Assembly: GCA_003220595.1 (NCBI GenBank)
Contig: QHSZ01000068.1
Coordinates: 1 to 47,501, forward strand
Direction: 5' to 3'
Source: Candidatus Rokuibacteriota bacterium
GTDB lineage: Bacteria; Methylomirabilota; Methylomirabilia; Rokubacteriales; CSP1-6
Length of the DNA: 47,501 nucleotides
The notes beneath the pieces were generated by a model that saw only the letters and a list, made by a program, of their open reading frames with translations, was not told the DNA's origin and searched no databases. Of the stretch, positions 6,900-14,807 are shown in pieces. The number at the start of each line of letters is the position of its first letter. Position 1 is the first letter of the stretch. The position numbers and the translations under genes are program-made.

Positions 6900-8242
6900 T
6901 CCGGACCGTTCTCGTCGCCAACCGGGGCGAGATCGCGCGTCGCGTCTTCCGTGCCTGCCGCCTCTTGGGCCTCGGGACGGTTGCCGTCTACTCCGACGCC
7001 GACCGCGAGTCACCCCACGTGCGGGACGCCGACCGCGCCGTGGCGATCGGCCCGCCGCCGGCGCGTGCAAGCTATCTCGACGCCGAGCGCATCCTCGCGG
7101 CGGCGCGCGAGACCGGCGCCGACGCGATCCATCCGGGCTACGGCTTCCTCTCCGAGAACTGGGCCTTCGCCGACGCGTGCCGCCGCGCCGGGATCGTGTT
7201 CATCGGGCCTTCACCCGAGGCCATCAGGCGCATGGGCGACAAGACCGAGGCGCGCCGGCTCATGGCGGCGGCGGGCGTCCCCGTCGTCCCGGGGAGCCCT
7301 GAGACGCTCGCGGACGTCGCGACGGCGGAGCGGGTCGCGCGCGACATCGGCTACCCTGTGCTCCTCAAGGCCGCGGCCGGCGGCGGCGGCATCGGCATGG
7401 CGCGCGTGGACGAGCCCGCCGGCACGGCCGCCGCGTTCGCGGCGGCGCGTCGGCGCGCCGAGGCCGCCTTCGGCCGCGGCGATCTCTACGTCGAGAAGTA
7501 CCTCGAGCGACCGCGCCACATCGAGATCCAGGTCTTCGGCGACACCGCCGGCACGGTCCTCCACCTGCACGAGCGCGAGTGCTCGATCCAGCGGCGTCAC
7601 CAGAAGCTCGTGGAGGAGTCGCCGGCGCCGAACCTGCCACCCGCTGTGAAGGAGGGTCTCACGCGTGCCGCCGTCGCGGGGGCGCGAGCCATCGAGTACG
7701 TCAACGCTGGGACCCTCGAGTTCCTCGTGGACGCCGCTGGAGGCTTCTACTTCCTCGAGATGAACACGCGGCTCCAAGTGGAGCACCCCGTCACCGAGGA
7801 GGCGACCGGTCTCGACCTGGTCGTGGAGCAGCTCCGCGTCGCCGCGGGCGAGCCGCTCGGCTGGCGCCAGGAGGCGATCGTCCAGCGCCGCGCAGCGATC
7901 GAGTGCCGAGTGTATGCTGAGGACCCGGCGAAGAACTTCCTCCCGTCTCCGGGGACGCTCACCCGGCTCGAGCTGCCGGCGGGTGAGGCGATCCGGATCG
8001 AGTCGGGCGTCGAGGCGGGGAGCGCCGTCCCCGTCCACTACGACCCACTGCTCTTCAAGCTGGTCGTGTCCGGGCGAACGCGTGGAGAGGCGGTGGCGCG
8101 GCTGGCGGACGCACTGGAGCGCTGCGTGGTCGAGGGCGTGAAGACAACGATCCCGTTACTCCGTCGGGTGGTCGCCCACGCGGAGTTCGTCGCGGGGCGG
8201 GTGCACACGCAGATGGTCGAACAAGGAGCGTTCAATGACTGA
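6896..8242 (+). CDS. accC: biotin carboxylase subunit (AccC-like)
   Basis: Biotin carboxylase uses ATP and bicarbonate to carboxylate biotin on a carrier protein. The start is TTG 6896, overlapping the upstream stop as TTGA, so the protein opens MIRTVLVANRGEIARRVFR as expected and is 448 residues long, the usual size. Visible motifs are HPGYGFLSEN, the ATP-grasp glycine loop KAAAGGGGIGM, HERECSIQRRHQK, and FLEMNTRLQVEHPVTE with catalytic Glu and Arg. The biotin-carboxylase C-terminal domain (AIECRVYAEDP, PGTLTRLELP) is complete. It may serve acetyl-CoA carboxylase or another acyl-CoA, urea or pyruvate carboxylase. No carboxyltransferase lies in this window, so the acceptor substrate is open. 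It overlaps the small carrier gene by 8 nt, indicating a matched pair. Confidence 0.93.
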   Translation: MIRTVLVANRGEIARRVFRACRLLGLGTVAVYSDADRESPHVRDADRAVAIGPPPARASYLDAERILAAARETGADAIHPGYGFLSENWAFADACRRAGIVFIGPSPEAIRRMGDKTEARRLMAAAGVPVVPGSPETLADVATAERVARDIGYPVLLKAAAGGGGIGMARVDEPAGTAAAFAAARRRAEAAFGRGDLYVEKYLERPRHIEIQVFGDTAGTVLHLHERECSIQRRHQKLVEESPAPNLPPAVKEGLTRAAVAGARAIEYVNAGTLEFLVDAAGGFYFLEMNTRLQVEHPVTEEATGLDLVVEQLRVAAGEPLGWRQEAIVQRRAAIECRVYAEDPAKNFLPSPGTLTRLELPAGEAIRIESGVEAGSAVPVHYDPLLFKLVVSGRTRGEAVARLADALERCVVEGVKTTIPLLRRVVAHAEFVAGRVHTQMVEQGAFND

Positions 8243-8450
8243 GGAGATCAAGGCGCACATCACGGGAGTCGTGTTCCAGATCCCCACGAAGCCTGGCGAC
8301 CGCGTCGCCGCCGGCGACGCGGTGATCGTGCTCGAGTCGATGAAGATGGAGATTCCCGTGGAGGCGCCGCGGGCGGGTGCGGTGAAGGAGATCCGGGTGA
8401 AGGAGGGGCAGACGGTCCAGGAGGGCGAGACCGTCGCGATCCTAGAATAG
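8235..8450 (+). CDS. 71-residue biotin carboxyl carrier protein
   Basis: This is a minimal biotinyl domain that carries carboxybiotin from the carboxylase to a carboxyltransferase. The whole protein is one barrel-sandwich hybrid: IKAHITGVVFQIPTKPGDRV, the biotin hairpin LESMKMEI with Lys37 as the biotinylated lysine, and the mirrored half GAVKEIRVKEGQTVQEGETVAILE. It lacks the Pro/Ala-rich N-terminal arm of classical AccB. Its length and sequence resemble free-standing 71-residue actinobacterial carriers of the TB7.3 type. ATG 8235 overlaps accC by 8 nt with AAGGAG at 8224-8229 inside the accC end. Lipoyl use is unlikely given the MKM motif and the biotin carboxylase neighbour. Confidence 0.9.
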   Translation: MTEEIKAHITGVVFQIPTKPGDRVAAGDAVIVLESMKMEIPVEAPRAGAVKEIRVKEGQTVQEGETVAILE

Positions 8451-8461
8451 CGGAGGGCGCC

Positions 8462-8968
8462 ATGAGTCTCGAGCTGATCCGCGGACTCTACGACTATCAC
8501 CGCTGGGCGAATCGGCGACTGTTCGACGTCGCGACGGCGCTCGGGGAGGAGCTCTCCTCCCGCGACGCGGGCAAGCCGTTCAGCTTCCCCACCGTCACCC
8601 GGATGTTCGGGCACCTCTACGGGGCGGACTGGATCTGGCTCTCACGCTGGAAGGGCGTCTCGCCGACGACGCTCCCGGGCGCCGGATTCGCGACGCTCGC
8701 CTCCATCCGGTCGCCGTGGGACGACCTCGAGCAGGAGCAGCAGGCATTCGTCGAGGGGCTCCGGCCGGCCGATCTCGAGCGCGTGGTCGAGTTCAGGAAC
8801 ACCGAGGGCAAGTCGTACAGGGTCACGCTCGGGCCGCTGCTCCAGCACGTGCCGAACCACGCCACCCACCACCGGAGCGAGATCGCCACGATGCTTACGA
8901 TGCTCAGCGGCTCGCCCCCGGACACGGGCATCAACAGCTACCTCTTGCAGAAGACGGGACAGGGGTAG
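8462..8968 (+). CDS. DinB/YfiT-family metal-binding protein
   Basis: This 168-residue four-helix protein belongs to the DinB (YfiT) superfamily, which is unrelated to DNA polymerase IV. It starts LELIRGLYDYHRWANRRLFD, the usual first helix, and has the three-histidine metal site: His51 (FGHLYGADWIW) and His133 with His137 (HVPNHATHHRSE). Relatives bind Zn or Ni and act in bacillithiol or mycothiol transfer, or are of unknown function; the tail DTGINSYLLQ is common in the group. ATG 8462 lies 11 bp after the biotin carrier, preceded by GGAGG at 8452-8456. The last codons and TAG stop sit in the first copy of a 56-bp tandem repeat, so that repeat may have changed the C-terminus. Confidence 0.88.
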   Translation: MSLELIRGLYDYHRWANRRLFDVATALGEELSSRDAGKPFSFPTVTRMFGHLYGADWIWLSRWKGVSPTTLPGAGFATLASIRSPWDDLEQEQQAFVEGLRPADLERVVEFRNTEGKSYRVTLGPLLQHVPNHATHHRSEIATMLTMLSGSPPDTGINSYLLQKTGQG

Positions 8969-9102
8969 GGCGAGCCGAGGCGGTGCCTCCGGCGAGGCGA
9001 GCAGTGACATGGTGCGAGGGGTAGGGCGAGCCGAGGCGGTGCCTCCGGCGAGGCGAGCAGTGACATGGTGCGAGGGGGAGGGCAAGCCGAGGCGGGCCTC
9101 GG
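8961..9102 (+). repeat. 56-bp tandem repeat, about 2.5 copies, with internal hairpins
   Basis: Copies run 8961-9016 and 9017-9072 (identical by eye), then a diverged partial copy at 9073-9102. Each unit contains GAGGC-GGT-GCCTC and GCCTC-CGGC-GAGGC inverted arms, so the DNA or RNA can fold into small stable hairpins. The first copy includes the stop codon of the DinB/YfiT gene. A related sequence lies in the opposite orientation at 43050-43162, so this is a dispersed family of REP-like type. There are no spacers, so it is not a CRISPR array. Confidence 0.85.
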
Positions 9103-9131
9103 CAGACGGGGACGGTGATCATGCCCGTCTG
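9103..9131. terminator. hairpin in convergent intergenic region, possible bidirectional terminator
   Basis: CAGACGGG (9103-9110) and CCCGTCTG (9124-9131) form a perfect 8-bp stem with a 13-nt loop between the convergent DinB/YfiT gene and rpoD. There is no clear T tract on either side, so it may be only a transcript-end stabiliser. The rest, to 9180, is G/C-rich with a further weak hairpin near 9134-9147 and nothing coding. Confidence 0.35.
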
Positions 9132-9180
9132 AGCCCTCGGAGGAGGGGTCGTCCGTCCCCCTTCCGACGCCGGCTTGGCG

Positions 9181-10665
9181 CTAGTTCTCGACGAACGCGC
9201 GCAGGTTGCGGCCGCGCAGCGGGTGCCGCAGCTTCCGGAGGGCCTTGGCCTCGATCTGGCGAATGCGCTCGCGCGTGACCGCGAAGCGCCGGCCGACCTC
9301 CTCGAGCGTGTGCTCACCCTCCTCGCCGATCCCGAACCGGAGACGGAGGATCTCCTTCTCCTTCGGCGAGAGCATCGACAGGGCCTTCTCCACCTGCGTC
9401 GTCAGGTCCTGGTTCAGCAGCGACTCGTTCGGCGACCCCGTCGACTTGTCTTCGAGGAAGTCGCCCAGCTCGGAGTCCTCACCGATCGGCGTCTCGAGCG
9501 AGAGCGGCTTGCGCGACGACTCGAGGATGAGCCGCACCTTCTTCGCCGGCACGCCAGTGCGCTGGGCGAGCTCCTCGGGCGTTGGCTCGCGACCCATCTC
9601 GTTGACGAGGTTCCGGTTCACGCGCGAGATCCGGTTGAGCGTCTCGACCATGTGGACCGGGATCCGGATCGTCCGCGAGTGGTCGGCGATCGCCCGCGTG
9701 ATGGCCTGACGGATCCACCACGTCGCGTACGTCGAAAACTTGAAGCCGCGGCGGTACTGGAACCGGTCCACGGCCTTCATGAGCCCGATGTTGCCCTCCT
9801 GCACGAGGTCGAGCAGCGAGAGGTCGCTCCCGAGGTAGCGCTTGGCCACCGAGACCACGAGGCGGAGGTTGGCCTCCATGAGCTCGCGCTTGGCCTGTCG
9901 CACCGTGCGGTCGCTGCGGTCGATCTGCGCGAGGACCACCGCCAGCTGGCGTCGCGGCATTCCCGCCGCCCGCTCGAGCTGGCGGAGCTCGCGGGCTGGC
10001 GCCGGCGTCCGCACGCGGCTCCGCTGGCGCGCGAGCTCGTCGATGCGCTCCGCGTGGCGTCGCACCTTCGCGACGAGCTCGTCCACCAGCGCCGGCTTGA
10101 GCGACATCTCGGCGACGATCTTCTGGATCCTCTCGGCGCTGGCCGCGATCGCCTTGGCCCGCGCAGCTCGCTTCGTGCGCCCCGTGGCGGCCTCCAGGCG
10201 GGCGATCTTCCGCTCAAGCCGGCGCAGCCGTCCGAACGCCAGGAGCACGGGCTTGAGTTCCCGCGCGTCGAGCTCGCCGCCTTCCGGCAGCACGATGACG
10301 TCGTCGGCCGGGATCTCACCACGACGCAACCTGTCGCCGATGTCGAGGAGGGCCTCGACGGCCATCGGCACACCGGCGAGAGTCCGGCGGAGCGCCACCT
10401 GTCCTACTTCGATTCGGCGGCCGATCTCGACCTCCTGCGCTGCGGTCAGGAGCGGGACCTTGCCGATCTCCTTGAGGTACAGGCGGACCGGGTCTTCGCC
10501 ACGCGCGGCGGCGGAGGGCTCGAGGACGAGCGGGCGGGGGGTCTCCTCGACCTCCTCCTCGAGAGCGACGGGAGTCTCCGGCTCGTCGGCGCCGGGGTTA
10601 AGCGCCCCTGGGGCCGTCCCCGCCGGCTCAAGAGTCGCTGCCTGACTGCCTTCCCTGAATGTCAT
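9181..10665 (-). CDS. rpoD: principal RNA polymerase sigma factor, sigma70 group 1
   Basis: This 494-residue factor directs RNA polymerase to housekeeping promoters. Region 1.2 begins at [16 protein letters not shown] (about residue 58). A non-conserved insert follows, then region 2 ([52 protein letters not shown]), region 3 ([20 protein letters not shown]) and region 4 ([14 protein letters not shown] and the helix-turn-helix [20 protein letters not shown]). The first ~55 residues are Ala/Glu/Pro-rich and show no typical region 1.1. ATG 10665 is the first Met; a TGGTGA stretch upstream may be the ribosome site. The gene faces the plus-strand neighbours on both sides and has no dnaG next to it, unlike many bacteria. 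It should read the TTGACA-like promoters noted here. Confidence 0.95.
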   Translation of the reverse strand: MTFREGSQAATLEPAGTAPGALNPGADEPETPVALEEEVEETPRPLVLEPSAAARGEDPVRLYLKEIGKVPLLTAAQEVEIGRRIEVGQVALRRTLAGVPMAVEALLDIGDRLRRGEIPADDVIVLPEGGELDARELKPVLLAFGRLRRLERKIARLEAATGRTKRAARAKAIAASAERIQKIVAEMSLKPALVDELVAKVRRHAERIDELARQRSRVRTPAPARELRQLERAAGMPRRQLAVVLAQIDRSDRTVRQAKRELMEANLRLVVSVAKRYLGSDLSLLDLVQEGNIGLMKAVDRFQYRRGFKFSTYATWWIRQAITRAIADHSRTIRIPVHMVETLNRISRVNRNLVNEMGREPTPEELAQRTGVPAKKVRLILESSRKPLSLETPIGEDSELGDFLEDKSTGSPNESLLNQDLTTQVEKALSMLSPKEKEILRLRFGIGEEGEHTLEEVGRRFAVTRERIRQIEAKALRKLRHPLRGRNLRAFVEN

Positions 10666-11087
10666 GATGTCACCAAATTGAATTCGTTCTACTTCTATGA
10701 TGCTTAGAGCCGCCCAAGCGTTTCCCCCGGGGGCTCGTGAAATCGTCTCCCTCTTTCCGGCGACTTGGCTTGGTTCCGGCCTCTGGAGCCGCCTGCTCCT
10801 GCGTCTCCTGTGTTCCCGTATCTACGGTTGAGACCGAAGATTCGGGTCCAGCTATTCAGCCTGACGGGTCTGTCCTGACCCGAGGGGTCTGCCAGCCGCC
10901 GGCCGACCCCCGTGGGGACGGCACCGCCGCCGTTCATGGTCGACCGCCATGCTAAAAGCGCTATCACCTTGCCGGGTGTTCCGCGCGCGAGGGAATACCT
11001 GCTTGTGCGCCGGGTAATTCCCTGTACGTGCTCCCGGGCCGGGTCATTTGACACCGGTCGCGGCGGAAGGGTAGAAGCGAGAGGAAG
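10666..11087. other. noncoding divergent region between rpoD and the malic enzyme gene
   Basis: About 420 bp without a convincing gene. It begins with an A/T-rich stretch (10671-10702) just upstream of rpoD, likely its promoter/leader. Hairpin-forming segments are near 10864-10881 (CGGGT/ACCCG) and 10902-10922 (nearly perfect 9-bp arms GCCGACCCC/GGGGACGGC). Toward the malic enzyme, TTGACA (11048-11053) and TAGAAG (11072-11077) with an 18-bp spacer could be a promoter, but its start point would fall only a few bases before ATG 11088. No tRNA or known ncRNA consensus was recognised. Confidence 0.6.
10990..11023. promoter_or_regulatory. imperfect inverted repeat, possible operator or leader hairpin
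   Basis: AGGGAATACC (10990-10999) pairs with GGTAATTCCCT (11013-11023), giving 10 bp with a single bulged base around a 13-nt loop. It lies about 65 bp before the malic enzyme start and 325 bp upstream of rpoD on the other strand. It is more A/T-rich than its surroundings, which fits a protein-binding palindrome, but no regulator was matched. Confidence 0.35.
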
Positions 11088-12521
11088 ATGAGAGCCCCGA
11101 GCGCGTCCTACTCATTCACGGTCCGCCTGCAGATCGAAAACCGTCCTGGGATGCTGGGGCGGGTGGCCTCAGTGATCGGCGAGGCCGGCGGCGACATCGG
11201 CGCGGTGGACCTCGTCGAGACCACGCGCGAGCGCACCGAGCGCGACATCACGGTGAAGTGCCGCGACAGCGGCCACGCCCAGCGGATCATGGGCCGGCTC
11301 AAGCACGTCGCGGGCGTACGGGTCGCCAACATCTCCGACCGGACCTTCCTCATGCACCTCGGCGGCAAGATCGAGATCCGCAACAAGGTCCCGATCCGGA
11401 CGCGCGACGACCTTTCGATGGCCTACACGCCCGGGGTCGCGCGCGTCTGCCTCGCCATCCACGACGACCGGGAGCGCGTCTTCGCGCTCACGGTCAAGCA
11501 GAACACCGTGGCCGTCGTCACCGACGGCACCGCCGTCCTCGGCCTCGGCGACATCGGGCCGGAGGCGGCGCTGCCCGTCATGGAAGGCAAGGCGATGCTC
11601 TTCAAGGAGTTCGCCGGCGTCGACGCCTTCCCCCTCTGTCTGGCGACGAAGGACGTGGACAAGATCGTCGAGACGGTCAAGCTCGTCGCGCCGGTATTCG
11701 GCGGGATCAACCTCGAGGACATCGCGGCGCCGCGGTGCTTCGAGGTCGAGGAGCGTCTCCGGAAGGACCTGGACATTCCCGTCTTCCACGACGACCAGCA
11801 CGGCACGGCGGTGGTCGTGCTCGCGGCGCTGCTCAACGCGCTCCGCATCGTGAAGAAGGATCTCCGCCGGCTGCGGGTTGTGGTGACGGGCGTCGGCGCC
11901 GCGGGGACGGCGACGATCAAGATCCTCATGTCGAGCGGCGTGCGCGACATCGTCGGCGTGGACGAGCACGGCGCGATCCACCGCGGCCGGGCGACGGGCA
12001 TGGACTTCATGAAGCGCTGGGTCGCGTCGGCGACGAACCCGCGCCAGGTGAAGGGCGGCCTCGGCGCGGCGCTCGCGCGGGCCGACGTCTTCATCGGCCT
12101 GTCGGTGCCCGGTATCCTCACGGTCAGGGACATCAGGCGGATGGCGCGGGATCCGATCGTCTTCGCCATGGCCAACCCGGAGCCGGAGATCCGGCCGGAG
12201 GAAGCCGGGCGGCACGTGCGCGTCATGGCGACCGGGCGGTCCGATTTTCCTAACCAGATCAACAACGTGCTGTGCTTCCCGGGCTTCTTCCGCGGCCTGC
12301 TCGACGCGCGGGCGCGGGCGGTCAACGACGAGATGAAGCTCGCGGCCGCGCACGCGCTCGCGGCCTGCGTGGGCCGGGACGAGCTCAGCGCGGAATACAT
12401 CATCCCGAGCGTCTTCAACAAGCGTGTGGCGCCGGCCGTCGCCGCGGGCGTGGCGCGCGCGGCCCACGAGACCGCCACGGCCCGTCGTCGGCGCCGCCTG
12501 AGTCTCTCCGGGGTCCGGTGA
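11088..12521 (+). CDS. NAD(P)-dependent malic enzyme with N-terminal ACT domain
   Basis: Malic enzyme decarboxylates malate to pyruvate with reduction of NAD(P). The 477-residue protein opens with an ACT-type regulatory domain (YSFTVRLQIENRPGMLGRVASVIGE to about residue 80), which in other enzymes binds amino acids or other small ligands. The catalytic part follows: MAYTPGVARVC, DGTAVLGLGDIGPEAALPVMEGK, GINLEDIAAPRCFEVE, FHDDQHGTAVVVLAALLNAL, and the Rossmann glycine motif TGVGAAGTA. FAMANPEPEI and SDFPNQINNVL near the end are typical of the short bacterial type. There is no phosphotransacetylase domain. Its stop overlaps the next gene by 4 nt (GTGA), so it heads the glycosyltransferase operon. 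Whether NAD or NADP is used was not decided. Confidence 0.92.
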   Translation: MRAPSASYSFTVRLQIENRPGMLGRVASVIGEAGGDIGAVDLVETTRERTERDITVKCRDSGHAQRIMGRLKHVAGVRVANISDRTFLMHLGGKIEIRNKVPIRTRDDLSMAYTPGVARVCLAIHDDRERVFALTVKQNTVAVVTDGTAVLGLGDIGPEAALPVMEGKAMLFKEFAGVDAFPLCLATKDVDKIVETVKLVAPVFGGINLEDIAAPRCFEVEERLRKDLDIPVFHDDQHGTAVVVLAALLNALRIVKKDLRRLRVVVTGVGAAGTATIKILMSSGVRDIVGVDEHGAIHRGRATGMDFMKRWVASATNPRQVKGGLGAALARADVFIGLSVPGILTVRDIRRMARDPIVFAMANPEPEIRPEEAGRHVRVMATGRSDFPNQINNVLCFPGFFRGLLDARARAVNDEMKLAAAHALAACVGRDELSAEYIIPSVFNKRVAPAVAAGVARAAHETATARRRRRLSLSGVR

Positions 12522-13234
12522 CCGCACCGCGCTGGTCCGTCGTCATCCCCGCGTTCAACGAGGCACGGCGCCTGCCGCCTTATCTCGACGAGGTCGTCGC
12601 CCACCTGGACGGGCGCGGCGAGCCGTACGAGGTCATCGTGGTGGACGACGGCTCGACCGACGGAACGCCGGACCTGGTCGCGGCGCGGCGCCACCCGGCG
12701 GTCCGGGTCCTGCGGCTCGAGCAGAACTCGGGCAAGGGCGTCGCGGTGCGCGCCGGGATGCTGGCGGCTCGCGGCGCGTATCGCCTGTTCGCCGACGCCG
12801 ACGGCGCCACGCCGATCGCCGAGCTGAAGCGCCTCGAGCCCGCCCTCACCGCGGGCGCCGACGTCGTGATCGGCTCGCGCGTGCTCGCGGACCCCGCGGT
12901 GTCGGTCGCGACGCGGCCGCACCGCGTCAGGGCGGGCCGCGTGTTCAACTGGCTGGTCGCGCAACTCGGGCTCCGCGGCGTCGCCGACTCCCAGTGCGGC
13001 TTCAAGGCATTCACGGCGGCTGCGGCGGACCGGCTCTTCGGCGGCCTCCGCACGCGAGGCTTCGGCTTCGACGTCGAGCTCCTGCTCGCCGCCCAGGCGG
13101 CGGGGGTTCGTGTCGTCGAGGTCCCCGTGAACTGGGCCGACCAGCCCGGCAGCAAGGTGGGGGTCCTGCGTCACGGGCCGGGTATGCTGTGGCAGATCGT
13201 CAGGGCGAGCCTGAGGGTGGAGAGGGCCGGGTGA
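12518..13234 (+). CDS. GT2 glycosyltransferase, dolichyl/polyprenyl-phosphate glucosyl- or mannosyltransferase-like
   Basis: This 238-residue enzyme of the DPG/DPM synthase group likely transfers a hexose from a nucleotide sugar to a polyprenyl phosphate on the cytoplasmic membrane face. The GT-A core is clear: SVVIPAFNEARRLPPYLDEV, IVVDDGSTDGT (Asp43-Asp44), NSGKGVAVRAGM, the metal-binding FADADGATP (Asp93-Asp95), DVVIGSR, and the acceptor-side DSQCGFKAFT typical of ALG5-like proteins. There are no C-terminal membrane helices. GTG 12518 overlaps the malic enzyme stop, and its own stop overlaps the aminotransferase start. The GT39-like membrane enzyme further down could use its lipid-linked sugar. 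Sugar identity is unknown. Confidence 0.88.
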   Translation: MTAPRWSVVIPAFNEARRLPPYLDEVVAHLDGRGEPYEVIVVDDGSTDGTPDLVAARRHPAVRVLRLEQNSGKGVAVRAGMLAARGAYRLFADADGATPIAELKRLEPALTAGADVVIGSRVLADPAVSVATRPHRVRAGRVFNWLVAQLGLRGVADSQCGFKAFTAAAADRLFGGLRTRGFGFDVELLLAAQAAGVRVVEVPVNWADQPGSKVGVLRHGPGMLWQIVRASLRVERAG

Positions 13235-14388
13235 GCTTCGCGCGGCGGATCCGGGAGATCGAGCCGTTCCTCGCGGTCGAGATGGGGGAACGCGCGCAGG
13301 CGCTCGAGCGGGCGGGCGTCGACGTGGTCCACTTCGAGTTCGGCGAGCCCGACTTCGAGGCGCCCGCGGTGATCCGCGAGGCGCTCGAGAAGGCGATCAA
13401 GGACGGCCACACGCGCTACACGCACAGCCTCGGCATCCTCCCGCTCCGCGAGGCGATCGCCGAGCACTACCTGACGACCTACGGCGTCACCGTCTCGCCG
13501 GACCAGATCCTCGTTACGGCGGGGACGTCGCCGGCGATGCTCCTCCTCTTCGGTCACCTCCTCGATCCGGGCGACGAGGTTGTCTTGAGCGATCCGTACT
13601 ACGCCTGCTACCCGAACTTCATCCGCTACGCGGAGGGCGTGCCCGTCTACGTGGGGGTCACCGAGGAGGACGGCTTCCAGTACCGTCCGGAGGCGATCCG
13701 CGAGAATATGGGGCCGCGCACGAAGGCCATCCTCGTCAATTCGCCCGCGAATCCGACGGGCACCGTCCTCTCGACCGAGCGCATGGCGGGGATCGCGGAG
13801 CTCGCCTCCGCCGGCGGGCCGTTCGTCGTCTCCGACGAGATCTACCATGGGCTCAGCTACCAGGGGCGGGACCGGACGATCCTCGAGTTCACCGAGCGCG
13901 CCTTCGTGCTGAACGGCTTCTCGAAGGCGTACGCGATGACCGGCTGGCGGCTCGGCTGGGTGATCGCGCCGCGCGAGCAGATCCGCGCGCTTCAGATGCT
14001 CTACGGCAACTTCTTCATCTCGACGAACGAGTTCGTCCAGTGGGCGGGCGTCGCGGCGCTGCGGGAGGCTGGCGAGGAGCGACTCAGGTTCCGTGCCATG
14101 TTCGACGAGCGCCGTCGTGCGATGCTCGCGGGCCTCCGCGCGCTCGGTCTGGGCGTCGGCTGCGAGCCGACGGGCGCCTTCTACGTGCTCGCCAACGCGC
14201 GCCACCTGGCACAGGACTCCGTGCGCCTCGCCAACGAGATCCTCGACCGCGCGCACGTCGCCGTGACGCCCGGCGCCGCCTTCGGCGCCAACGCCGAGGG
14301 CTACCTGCGCTTCTCCTACGCGTCGTCGCTCGAGCGCATCGGGGAGGGTCTCGACCGCCTCGCACGGTTCCTCGCCGCGCGACGGTGA
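13231..14388 (+). CDS. class I/II PLP aminotransferase (aspartate aminotransferase-like)
   Basis: This 385-residue fold-type I aminotransferase starts at GTG 13231 in a GTGA overlap. PLP contacts are visible: SPANPTGTV (Asn173), SDEIYHGLSY (Asp202, Tyr205), NGFSKAYAMTGWRLGW with Lys232 as Schiff-base lysine and Arg240, and a C-terminal YLRFSYASSLE holding the carboxylate-binding arginine. The N-terminal FEFGEPDFEAPAVIREAL is typical of the aspartate/aromatic aminotransferase subgroup Ig. It likely makes an amino acid, or an amino-sugar precursor given its place among glycosyltransferases, but substrate cannot be read from sequence. It is tightly coupled to GT2 upstream and the HIT gene downstream. 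Confidence 0.9.
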   Translation: MSFARRIREIEPFLAVEMGERAQALERAGVDVVHFEFGEPDFEAPAVIREALEKAIKDGHTRYTHSLGILPLREAIAEHYLTTYGVTVSPDQILVTAGTSPAMLLLFGHLLDPGDEVVLSDPYYACYPNFIRYAEGVPVYVGVTEEDGFQYRPEAIRENMGPRTKAILVNSPANPTGTVLSTERMAGIAELASAGGPFVVSDEIYHGLSYQGRDRTILEFTERAFVLNGFSKAYAMTGWRLGWVIAPREQIRALQMLYGNFFISTNEFVQWAGVAALREAGEERLRFRAMFDERRRAMLAGLRALGLGVGCEPTGAFYVLANARHLAQDSVRLANEILDRAHVAVTPGAAFGANAEGYLRFSYASSLERIGEGLDRLARFLAARR

Positions 14389-14807
14389 GCGCCACCGACT
14401 GCGCCGCGTGCCTTCACCGCTGGCCGGACCCGGCCTGCCGGATCGCCGACCTCGGCCCCGCCGTCCTCTACCTCCACGATGACCAGTTCTTTCCGGGCTG
14501 GAGCGTGCTCGTGTTGAAGCGCCACGCGACCGAGCTCTACGAGCTCGCCCGCGAGGAGCGCTCCGCGTTGATCGAGGTCGTGAGCCGCGTGGCGCAGGTC
14601 CTCGCGGCCACGTACGGCGCCCGCAAGATGAACTACGCGCTCCTGGGTAACCAGATCCCGCACGTCCACTGGCACCTGATGCCCCGCCTCGCCGCCGACC
14701 CGGCGCCGGACAGCCCCGTGTGGAGCGTGCGCCACGCGCCGCTCCGGCTCGCCTCAGGCGAGCTGGCGGCCCGCGCGGCCGCGATCCGCCAGGCACTCAC
14801 GGCGTGA
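14385..14807 (+). CDS. HIT-family nucleotide hydrolase/transferase
   Basis: A 140-residue histidine triad protein starting at GTG 14385 in a GTGA overlap. The catalytic motif IPHVHWHLMPR holds His93, His95 and His97, with Asn at YALLGNQ upstream, as in Fhit/GalT-like branches. HIT proteins hydrolyse or transfer nucleoside monophosphates from dinucleotides, adenylated amines or nucleotide sugars. Cysteines near the N-terminus (DCAACLHRWPDPAC) are common in this subgroup and could bind zinc. The operon context of sugar transfer suggests a nucleotide-sugar or adenylate substrate, but this is a guess. Length and motif are normal. Confidence 0.88.
   Translation: MSATDCAACLHRWPDPACRIADLGPAVLYLHDDQFFPGWSVLVLKRHATELYELAREERSALIEVVSRVAQVLAATYGARKMNYALLGNQIPHVHWHLMPRLAADPAPDSPVWSVRHAPLRLASGELAARAAAIRQALTA

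Noticed and set aside
8462-8968. Second translesion polymerase because of the DinB name
   Set aside because: The DinB/YfiT family is a four-helix metal-binding family unrelated to polymerase IV; the true polymerase is at 3807-5048.
8961-9102. Possible CRISPR array
   Set aside because: The copies are directly abutting with no unique spacers and no cas genes are nearby.
10800-10930. Possible tRNA or 6S-like RNA in the rpoD upstream gap
   Set aside because: No T-loop consensus, CCA-adjacent acceptor pairing or known ncRNA motif could be found by eye.
10704-11054. 116-residue minus-strand open frame between rpoD and malic enzyme
   Set aside because: Arg/Gly/Pro-rich with no family match, no ribosome site, and it crosses the hairpins and palindrome of an evident regulatory gap.
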